Below are positions 4,860 to 9,811 of a stretch of 9,811 bases of DNA, piece after piece. The DNA is from an uncultured Eubacteriales bacterium (GTDB taxonomy: Bacteria; Bacillota_A; Clostridia; Oscillospirales; Oscillospiraceae), in NCBI GenBank assembly GCA_949747935.1, contig CATKHE010000081.1, forward strand, positions 1-9,811, in the 5' to 3' direction. The notes beneath the pieces are model-generated. The model was not told the origin of the DNA. It saw nothing but the letters and a program-made list of their open reading frames with translations, and made no database searches. Both the position numbers and the translations under genes were made by a program. Every line of letters begins with the position of its first letter. Within the stretch, counting starts at the first letter, position 1.

Positions 4860-5990
4860 ATGGCAAGAAAAACTGTGGAGCGCAACATATCTTACGACGA
4901 TGTCCGGAAAATCTACTACGTGAACATGGACCTGGGCAAGGACAAGGAGGGAAAACGGGTCAAGCGCTACCAGACCTACCGCACCCTGCGGGCGGCCCGG
5001 ACAGGCCTGCGGGACTTTCTCGCCCACCGGGAGGAGGAACTCCGCACCCCCAAGCACAGCCTGACCTTGGGCGACTGGCTGGAGCGGTGGATGGAAAGCA
5101 TCGTCCGTCCCACCCGGGCAGAGACCACGGCTTACGGCTATCAGAAAATCATCGACAACCATCTCCTGCCCGGGCTGGGGCACATTCCCCTGCTGAAACT
5201 CACCCCCATGGATATTCAGCAGTACTACATTCGGGTCCAGCAGAACGCCAATCTGTCCTCCAACACCCTGCGCCGGCACCACGACCTGCTCACCTCTGCC
5301 CTGCGGGCGGCAGTGAGGCAAGACAAGCTGCTCCAGTCCCCCATGGACCGGGTGGAACCTCCCCGCCCCCAGCAGAAGGAGGCCTCCTACTACCGGCCTG
5401 AGGAGCTGAAGCGGCTGTACACCCTGCTGGAGGGCCACCCTCTGGAGCTGTCCGCCAAGCTGGCGGGTAGTCTGGGCATGCGCCGGGAGGAAATTTGCGG
5501 GCTGAAATGGGACTGCATCGACTTTCAAAGACAACTGCTCTACATCCGGGAAGCCCGTACCGCCTTCGGCGCCACAGTGGTACAGAAGGAGACCAAAACC
5601 CGCTCCTCGGTGCGTACCCTGTTCATCCCTGACGATGTGGCGGGCCTCCTCCAGGCCGAACGGGATCGGCAGACCGCAAAGCTGGAGGAGGGCAGGCTGA
5701 AGGAGCCCAGTCAGTTCGTGGTTCTGGACCATAAGTGCCTTCCATACTCCCCCAACGCACTATCCCTGGCCTTCACCCGGTTTGTGCGGAAGCACGACCT
5801 GCCCAGGCTCACCCTCCACGGCCTGCGCCACTCCTTCGCAACCGTGGCCTCCTTTCAGGGGGTCCCTCTGTTCGACATCGGCAAGGCCCTGGGCCACGCC
5901 ACCCCCGCCACCACCGGAAAAATCTACACCCATCTGGTGGACCACACCCATGAGGACACGCTGATCAAGGTGTCTGACGCGCTGAAATAA
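4860..5990 (+). CDS. Tyrosine recombinase / phage-type integrase
   Basis: This is a site-specific DNA recombinase of 376 residues, normal for integrases of Firmicute conjugative elements and phages. Residues 1-60 are a basic N-terminal arm-DNA-binding region (NMDLGKDKEGKRVKRYQTYR). A SAM-like core-binding domain follows at about 68-160, then the catalytic domain from about 178. The catalytic set is complete: Arg208 in GMRREEICGL, Lys246 in ETKTRSSVRT, His320 and Arg323 in HGLRHSFA, His346 in LGHATPATTG and Tyr356 in KIYTHL. ATG 4860 has GGAGG nine bases upstream; the frame is open back to 4482, but that part overlaps the divergent flavoprotein gene. No excisionase, relaxase, phage or cargo gene is adjacent, so this is an orphan integrase, either the end of a lost element or a domesticated enzyme. 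Its base composition resembles its neighbours, suggesting long residence. Intact catalysis suggests it may still be active. Confidence 0.93.
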   Translation: MARKTVERNISYDDVRKIYYVNMDLGKDKEGKRVKRYQTYRTLRAARTGLRDFLAHREEELRTPKHSLTLGDWLERWMESIVRPTRAETTAYGYQKIIDNHLLPGLGHIPLLKLTPMDIQQYYIRVQQNANLSSNTLRRHHDLLTSALRAAVRQDKLLQSPMDRVEPPRPQQKEASYYRPEELKRLYTLLEGHPLELSAKLAGSLGMRREEICGLKWDCIDFQRQLLYIREARTAFGATVVQKETKTRSSVRTLFIPDDVAGLLQAERDRQTAKLEEGRLKEPSQFVVLDHKCLPYSPNALSLAFTRFVRKHDLPRLTLHGLRHSFATVASFQGVPLFDIGKALGHATPATTGKIYTHLVDHTHEDTLIKVSDALK

Positions 5991-6029
5991 TCTCCGGAAG
6001 GGTACGGCATTCCACACCATAACGCTCTG

Positions 6030-6058
6030 TGCTTCCCCCACCTCCGGTTGGGGAAGCA
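6030..6058 (+). terminator. Likely terminator after the integrase gene
   Basis: TGCTTCCCC (6030-6038) and GGGGAAGCA (6050-6058) form a perfect 9-bp stem with an 11-base loop, 40 bases after the integrase stop. A T-rich stretch (ATCTTTTCTT) follows, but about ten bases away, so the U tract is not ideal. The same dyad could instead be a recombinase-related site. The next gene begins about 106 bases further on with its own promoter. Confidence 0.5.
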
Positions 6059-6102
6059 TGTCAATAAATCTTTTCTTAGGCCCTCCTCTCCCTGTCCGGG
6101 TC

Positions 6103-6131
6103 TGGACAAGTCCCCATAAAACAGATATAAT
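6103..6131 (+). promoter_or_regulatory. Sigma-A promoter of the PF06541 membrane protein gene
   Basis: -35 TGGACA (6103-6108) and a perfect -10 TATAAT (6126-6131) have the ideal 17-base spacing. The predicted start is near 6138, giving a leader of about 27 bases that contains the GAGGAG ribosome binding site. Confidence 0.8.
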
Positions 6132-6164
6132 AACAAAAAATGACATTGAAAGAGGAGTCCTTCC

Positions 6165-7055
6165 ATGCTGTACCGCCTGATCTGGATTTTCTTTGTCTAC
6201 GCCTTCCTGGGCTGGTGTACTGAGGTGAGCTACGCCGCCCTGGTCACCGGAAAGTTTGTCAATCGGGGATTTCTTAACGGCCCGGTCTGCCCTATCTACG
6301 GCTTTGGAGTGGTTATCGTGCTGGCCGGGCTGACCCCATTAGAGGACAATCTGCCTCTGCTGTTTCTGGGTTCCGTCCTCCTCACCTCTGGCTTGGAGTG
6401 GCTCACCGGATTTGTGCTGGAGAAGCTGTTCCACCAGCGCTGGTGGGACTACTCTGACCAGCCCTTTAACCTCAGCGGCTATATCTGTCTGCGCTTCTCT
6501 CTCGCATGGGGCTTCGCCTGTCTGTTTGTGGTCAAGCTCCTTCACCCCACGGTGCTGCTGTTCATCCGCCTCATTCCAAAAACCCTGGGAATCGCCCTGC
6601 TGGCGGGGATCGGTGTGGTGATGGCGGTGGACCTGGCAGCCACCGTGTCCGCCATCGCCAAGCTGAACCGCCGCCTGGCTCAGATCGACGAGCTGGCCGC
6701 CAGGATCAAAGATGCCTCCAACGAGTTTGGGGAAAATTTGGCCGACAGAGTGCTGGACGCCGCCGAGCGAGGGGCCGACTGGAAGGAGGACCTGGACGAG
6801 CTGGCCTTCAGGCTGGCGGAACGCCGGGCGGAGCTGGCCGATGAATTAGAGGAGTGGGAACGGCGCCGGGAGGAGCACAGCGCCCAGGTCCGCCGGCAGC
6901 TAGAGGAGTGGCGCATCAGCGTTCAGGAGCTCCTGGAAGGCGAATTCGCCGGACGGAGCCGTCTGCTGACCGCTTTTCCCCAGCTGCGCTCCGTCGACCA
7001 CAAGGGCGCCCTGGAGCACCTGCGCCGCCGCATGGAGAATTTGAGGAAACCTTAA
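6165..7055 (+). CDS. Putative ABC transporter permease-like membrane protein (PF06541) with coiled-coil tail
   Basis: The first 165 residues carry the conserved pattern of PF06541 (ABC_trans_CmpB, formerly DUF1113, COG4905): FLGWCTEVSY at 14-23, FVNRGFLNGPVCPIYGFG at 31-48, and WWDYSDQPFNLSGYICL at 93-109. Membrane segments are likely near 4-20, 43-58, 63-83, 108-125 and 142-165. Residues 166-295 are a highly charged, heptad-like, probably cytoplasmic coiled coil (RLAERRAELADELEEWERRR). Despite the family name, no ATPase partner is encoded nearby and transport has not been shown to my knowledge. ATG 6165 has GAGGAG seven bases upstream. The gene has its own strong promoter; 76 bases separate it from the next gene, which also has its own promoter, and I see no clear terminator between them. 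The long coiled coil suggests an unknown protein partner or self-association. Family confident, role unknown. Confidence 0.87.
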   Translation: MLYRLIWIFFVYAFLGWCTEVSYAALVTGKFVNRGFLNGPVCPIYGFGVVIVLAGLTPLEDNLPLLFLGSVLLTSGLEWLTGFVLEKLFHQRWWDYSDQPFNLSGYICLRFSLAWGFACLFVVKLLHPTVLLFIRLIPKTLGIALLAGIGVVMAVDLAATVSAIAKLNRRLAQIDELAARIKDASNEFGENLADRVLDAAERGADWKEDLDELAFRLAERRAELADELEEWERRREEHSAQVRRQLEEWRISVQELLEGEFAGRSRLLTAFPQLRSVDHKGALEHLRRRMENLRKP

Positions 7056-7067
7056 CGCTCCTCGCCC

Positions 7068-7097
7068 TTTACAATGACAGAAATTCTGTGATATAAT
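7068..7097 (+). promoter_or_regulatory. Promoter with internal operator for the DUF1836-DegV-prmA operon
   Basis: -35 TTTACA (7068-7073) and an extended perfect -10 (TGA-TATAAT, 7089-7097) are spaced by 18 bases. The spacer contains the perfect inverted repeat ACAGAA-A-TTCTGT (7077-7089). A dimer bound there would sit between the two boxes. This is the position used by many repressors and by MerR-type activators, which use 19-20-base spacers. The first gene downstream encodes a MerR-like helix-turn-helix protein, so autoregulation is plausible but unproved. Confidence 0.7.
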
Positions 7098-7131
7098 CGC
7101 CAATATCATATCGAAAAGGAGAATCCGCCCG

Positions 7132-7656
7132 ATGGACGAGCTTCAAACTCTGAAAGAGCGCATGGAGCAGGAGCGGCCCGCCCCCTGGAAGGACCTGCCC
7201 GACATCGCCTTGTATATGGACCAGCTCATCTCCTATATGCCCCGGCAGCTGATCCGCTTCGACGAGGGAAACGCCCTCACCCCCGCCATGGTCAACAACT
7301 ATATCAAAGACGGCCTTGTCCCCCGTGCCGAAGGCAAGCGGTACGGTCCCATTCATTTGGGCTATCTCACCGCTGTGGTGGCTCTGAAACAGGTGCTGTC
7401 CGTCCGGGACATCGGCGCGCTGATGGCGGCGGGCCGTGCTTTGGAGAAAACCCCGCCCGAGCAGTACGGCTACTTCTGCCGTGCGCTGGACCAGGCTCTT
7501 ACCGATGCGGCCCAGGCCATCGACCCGGAGGCGAGACAGTCCGATCTGGCCAAAATGGCCCTGGATTTCGCCGTACGCAGCTACGCAAGTCAGCTGGCCT
7601 GTCAGCGCATCCTCTCGATTCTCCAGCCTCAAGAAGAGAAAAAACGCAGGCTCTAA
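7132..7656 (+). CDS. DUF1836 protein, putative winged-helix DNA-binding regulator
   Basis: This cytoplasmic protein of 174 residues matches DUF1836 (PF08876). The hallmark segment LTPAMVNNYIKDGLVPRAEG (49-68), followed by KRYGPIHLGYLTAVVALKQVLSV, reads as a MerR-like winged helix: a recognition helix, a wing with an Arg/Lys-Arg-Tyr element, then a helix that sorts this fold. The N-terminal 45 residues and the helical C-terminal 75 probably make the dimer or ligand part; no cofactor motif is visible. ATG 7132 follows AAGGAG by ten bases. It is the first gene of an apparent operon, 54 bases ahead of degV, and its promoter carries a perfect inverted repeat in the spacer. The likely role is a transcription factor, perhaps controlling its own operon. 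The family is fairly sure; target and effector are unknown. Confidence 0.85.
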   Translation: MDELQTLKERMEQERPAPWKDLPDIALYMDQLISYMPRQLIRFDEGNALTPAMVNNYIKDGLVPRAEGKRYGPIHLGYLTAVVALKQVLSVRDIGALMAAGRALEKTPPEQYGYFCRALDQALTDAAQAIDPEARQSDLAKMALDFAVRSYASQLACQRILSILQPQEEKKRRL

Positions 7657-7710
7657 AAGACAGCTCCGCGCTGGCCTGTTCTACAGTTTTAAATGTAAGG
7701 AGTTTTACCT

Positions 7711-8583
7711 ATGTCTGATTTTGTCATTCTCACCGATTCCTCCGCCGACCTGGGGGCCGATATGGTCCGGGAGCTGGATGTACAGGTCCTTCCCCTGGGC
7801 TTTATTCTGGACAATCGCACCTATTACAACTACCCCGACAACCGGGAGATGGATCCCCATGTGTTCTATGAGCGCCTGCGCAGCGGCGACATGGCCACCA
7901 CCAACGCCGTCAATGTGGCCCAGTACACAGAGGCTCTGGAACCTCTGCTTCAGCAGGGACGGGATGTGCTGATTCTGGCTTTCTCCTCCGGCCTGTCCGC
8001 CACCTACAACTCCTCCCGGCTGGCAGTGGAGGAGCTAAGCGTCAAATATCCTGACCGGAAGCTGTACACCGTGGACACCCTGTGCGCCTCCCTGGGGCAG
8101 GGCCTGTTGGTCTGGTACGCCGCCAAGGCCCGGGAACGCGGCGCTTCCATCGACGAGGTCCGGGATTGGATCGAGGACCGTAAGCTGAACCTATGTCATC
8201 AGTTCACTGTGGACGACCTTCACTTCCTTAAACGGGGCGGCCGCATCTCCGCCGCAACAGCTGTGGTGGGTTCCATGCTCCACATCAAACCCGTTCTCCA
8301 CGTGGACGACGAGGGACATCTGATTAACATCGGAAAGGCCCGGGGCCGGCAGGCCTCCCTGAAAGCTCTGGTGGATCGGATGGAGGAAACCGCCATTGAT
8401 TCGGGCAGTCTCACCGTCTTCATCAGCCACGGCGACTGCCTGGAGGACGCCCTGACTGTGGAGAGGATGGTCAAGGAGCGCTTCGGCGTGAAAGAGGTTT
8501 ACATCAACTACGTGGGGCCCGTCATCGGAGCCCACTCCGGCCCGGGCACCGTGGCCCTGTTCTACGTGGGGACGAACCGGTAG
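7711..8583 (+). CDS. DegV family protein (FakB-like fatty acid-binding protein)
   Basis: DegV proteins bind a single long-chain fatty acid; FakB members present it to the kinase FakA for phosphorylation and entry into phospholipids. This one has 290 residues, the usual length. Visible motifs are ILTDSSADL (6-14), SSGLSATYNSSRLA (92-105), VDTLCASLGQGLL (121-133), VDDLHFLKRGGRIS (167-180), KPVLHV (193-198) and HSGPGTVALFYVG (275-287). The usual Thr-Ser-Gln-Pro-type loop is TTNAVN (63-68), keeping the threonine expected to touch the carboxylate; Ser92/Ser93 supply the second contact. ATG 7711 has AAGGAG eight bases upstream. The gene lies 54 bases after the DUF1836 gene and 4 bases before the next. 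No fakA is present in the window. Family certain; ligand and kinase coupling inferred. Confidence 0.93.
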   Translation: MSDFVILTDSSADLGADMVRELDVQVLPLGFILDNRTYYNYPDNREMDPHVFYERLRSGDMATTNAVNVAQYTEALEPLLQQGRDVLILAFSSGLSATYNSSRLAVEELSVKYPDRKLYTVDTLCASLGQGLLVWYAAKARERGASIDEVRDWIEDRKLNLCHQFTVDDLHFLKRGGRISAATAVVGSMLHIKPVLHVDDEGHLINIGKARGRQASLKALVDRMEETAIDSGSLTVFISHGDCLEDALTVERMVKERFGVKEVYINYVGPVIGAHSGPGTVALFYVGTNR

Positions 8584-8587
8584 GGCC

Positions 8588-9109
8588 ATGGCGAAGAGCT
8601 GGAGATTCGTGTCGGAGGAGGCGGAGACCATCTCCCTCCACGACCACTGCATCACCTCAGTGGAGGAGGCTGGGCCCGACCTGGTGCTCCACTTTGACGA
8701 GGACGGCTTCGATGTGACAAAGGACAACCCCCTCAACCCCACCGGACGGCACCGGAACACCGGCCCGGCGGCACTTGTACTGGAGAACTGGCGCTTTTTA
8801 GATGGCGCGTTCTACCGCGATTGCTATGAGCTATGGCCGGACGGAACAAAGCGGGAGCTCCCGGAAGTGCCCCTGACCAGGGAGATGTTTCTTGGCGGTG
8901 GGATGAGTATCGAGGTGCTTGCCCACGACTGGAAACCGGAGACGGGGATACTTTCTCTGGACGCCGATGGCGGTCTGTACTGTGATGAACCGGATATTCC
9001 GGACGGCCCAGAGGGCTTTATGACCTTGGAACTGTACGCGGAACGGCTGCTGTTCTGCTGGAACGAGCTGCCCAAAGACGCCTGGTTTCAGGACCGGCCA
9101 AGAAAATAG
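8588..9109 (+). CDS. Hypothetical acidic protein (173 residues) between degV and prmA
   Basis: I do not recognise this protein. It starts MAKSWRFVSEEAETISLHDH and is acidic and rich in Trp, Asp, Glu and Pro. It has no signal peptide, membrane segment or Cys/His metal cluster. The pattern suggests a small beta-rich domain (LVLHFDEDGFDV, ALVLENWRFLDGAFYRDCYE, EVLAHDWKPETGILSL) closed by a C-terminal segment (MTLELYAERLLFCWNE) that may be an amphipathic helix. ATG 8588 lies only four bases after the degV stop with a weak RBS, so translation is probably coupled to degV; prmA starts 15 bases after its end. Codon use is like its neighbours, so it is a resident gene. The close spacing puts it in the operon but does not reveal its role. 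Some immunity or SMI1-like proteins have a similar size and acidity, but I see no motif that supports this. Confidence 0.75.
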   Translation: MAKSWRFVSEEAETISLHDHCITSVEEAGPDLVLHFDEDGFDVTKDNPLNPTGRHRNTGPAALVLENWRFLDGAFYRDCYELWPDGTKRELPEVPLTREMFLGGGMSIEVLAHDWKPETGILSLDADGGLYCDEPDIPDGPEGFMTLELYAERLLFCWNELPKDAWFQDRPRK

Positions 9110-9124
9110 ATTGGATGTGTAACC

Positions 9125-9811
9125 ATGGACGAGATCAAATGGCTGGAGATAGCCGTCAACACCACCCCGGACCGGCTGGATCAGGTGTGCGCCAAGCTGG
9201 CCGCCGCCGGGATGGACAGTCTGGTCATTGAGGACGAGCAGGATTTTCTCAGCTTCCTGGAGCAGAACCGGCAGTACTGGGACTATGTGGACCAGGAGCT
9301 GCTGGACCGGATGAAGGGGGTCACCCAGGTGAAGTTCTACGTCACCGACGACGAGGACGGCCGGAAACAGCTGGAGGGGTACACTCGGGGACTGGACTTC
9401 GAGTACACCGCCACCCCCCTGTCCGACAACGACTGGGCCTACAGCTGGCAAAAGTACTATAAGCCCCTGGAGATCGGCTCCCGGCTCTATGTGGTGCCCG
9501 AGTGGATGCGGGAGGACCCTGTCCCGGCGGGGCGGGTGCCCTTCTACCTCAACCCCGGCCTCACCTTCGGCACTGGCTCCCATGCCTCCACTCAGTTGTG
9601 TCTGGAGGGGGTGGAGGAGCACACCCTCCCCGGTCGGGATGTGCTGGACCTGGGCTGCGGCAGCGGGATTTTGTCCATCGCCGCACTTTGTCTGGGCGCG
9701 GGATCCGCCGTCGCCGTGGACATCGACCCCAAGGCGGTGGACGTGGCCTATGAGAACGCCGCCCTCAACGGCATTGGAAAGGACCGGTACACCGTTCGGG
9801 CGGGTAATGTA
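9125..9811 (+). CDS. prmA: Ribosomal protein L11 methyltransferase (partial, cut by window edge)
   Basis: PrmA is a cytoplasmic S-adenosylmethionine-dependent enzyme that trimethylates lysines and the N-terminus of ribosomal protein L11. The first 229 residues are visible, out of about 300-320 in the family. The N-terminal substrate-recognition domain (about 1-100) is followed by the linker motif NDWAYSWQKYYKPLEIG (102-118). The family signature appears as YLNPGLTFGTGSHASTQLCL (141-160), and the SAM-binding motif I is VLDLGCGSGILSIAA (173-187). The ribose-binding acid lies in VDIDPKAV (198-205), with ENAALNG at 210-216. The signature reads Asn-Pro-Gly where Asp-Pro-Gly is common, a mild deviation. 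ATG 9125 begins 15 bases after the preceding gene and has only a weak GGAT-type RBS, fitting translational coupling. It is the last visible gene of the DUF1836-DegV operon. Confidence 0.93.
   Translation, partial: MDEIKWLEIAVNTTPDRLDQVCAKLAAAGMDSLVIEDEQDFLSFLEQNRQYWDYVDQELLDRMKGVTQVKFYVTDDEDGRKQLEGYTRGLDFEYTATPLSDNDWAYSWQKYYKPLEIGSRLYVVPEWMREDPVPAGRVPFYLNPGLTFGTGSHASTQLCLEGVEEHTLPGRDVLDLGCGSGILSIAALCLGAGSAVAVDIDPKAVDVAYENAALNGIGKDRYTVRAGNV

Noticed and set aside
3242..5401. Long plus-strand open frame of 719 codons across the flavoprotein and integrase genes
   Set aside because: It lies antisense to the flavoprotein and out of frame with the integrase, has low-complexity Gly/Pro/His/Arg content and no RBS. 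It is a by-product of high-GC third codon positions.
4851..5732. Minus-strand open frame of 293 codons opposite the integrase
   Set aside because: It lies opposite a gene with full catalytic motifs, has Gly/Val/Gln/Leu-rich composition and no recognisable domain.
4625..6164. attL/attR-like direct repeats bracketing the integrase
   Set aside because: Only a shared CCTCTCC-type stretch was found between the two flanks, which is expected by chance in this composition.
7657..7710. Promoter or terminator between the DUF1836 and degV genes
   Set aside because: Only 4-bp stems (CAGC/GCTG, CTGT/ACAG) and no convincing -35 box are present, so co-transcription is simpler.
1..9811. CRISPR array, insertion sequence, tRNA or rRNA genes
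   Set aside because: No regularly spaced repeats, transposase motifs, terminal inverted repeats or tRNA/rRNA signatures were seen on either strand.

Overview
The window looks like chromosome of a high-GC, endospore-forming Clostridia member, most likely an Oscillospiraceae relative of Flavonifractor, Lawsonibacter or Pseudoflavonifractor. The assignment rests on protein families (PF06541 permease-like protein, DUF1836, DegV, LTA synthase, COG2509 flavoprotein), strong AGGAGG-type ribosome binding sites and GC-rich codon use; no rRNA or other marker gene is present. Nothing here was checked against a database.

Left part (1-2570). A partial minus-strand gene of unknown function runs off the left edge (1-206). 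Next to it is a polytopic lipoteichoic-acid-synthase-type phosphoglycerol transferase on the plus strand (465-2525). The two are divergent, and each has a near-consensus sigma-A promoter. The LTA synthase gene appears to start at a CTG codon placed behind a ten-base perfect Shine-Dalgarno. It ends in a perfect 18-bp hairpin that overlaps its stop codon.

Middle (2570-4860). A gene-free stretch of about 250 bases holds an extended -10 box, several compact hairpins and a terminal U run; it is a candidate small RNA or leader. Two minus-strand genes follow: a 55-residue basic peptide with a forespore-type (sigma F/G-like) promoter, and a 526-residue FAD-dependent dehydrogenase. An AT-rich intergenic region with direct repeats and dyads then leads into a lone tyrosine recombinase.

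Right part (4860-9811). The integrase (4860-5990) has the full catalytic set but no other mobile-element gene beside it. A PF06541 membrane protein with a coiled-coil tail (6165-7055) has its own consensus promoter. A probable four-gene operon follows: DUF1836 regulator, DegV fatty-acid-binding protein, a 173-residue unknown, and prmA, which is cut by the right edge. Its promoter carries a perfect inverted repeat between the -35 and -10 boxes, suggesting control by a repressor or a MerR-like regulator, possibly the DUF1836 protein itself.

I did not find a clear multi-gene novel system. The best leads are the structured intergenic element at 2585-2762, the putative spore peptide, the CTG start, the repeats upstream of the orphan integrase, and the operator inside the DUF1836 promoter. 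No tRNA, rRNA, CRISPR array or insertion sequence was seen.
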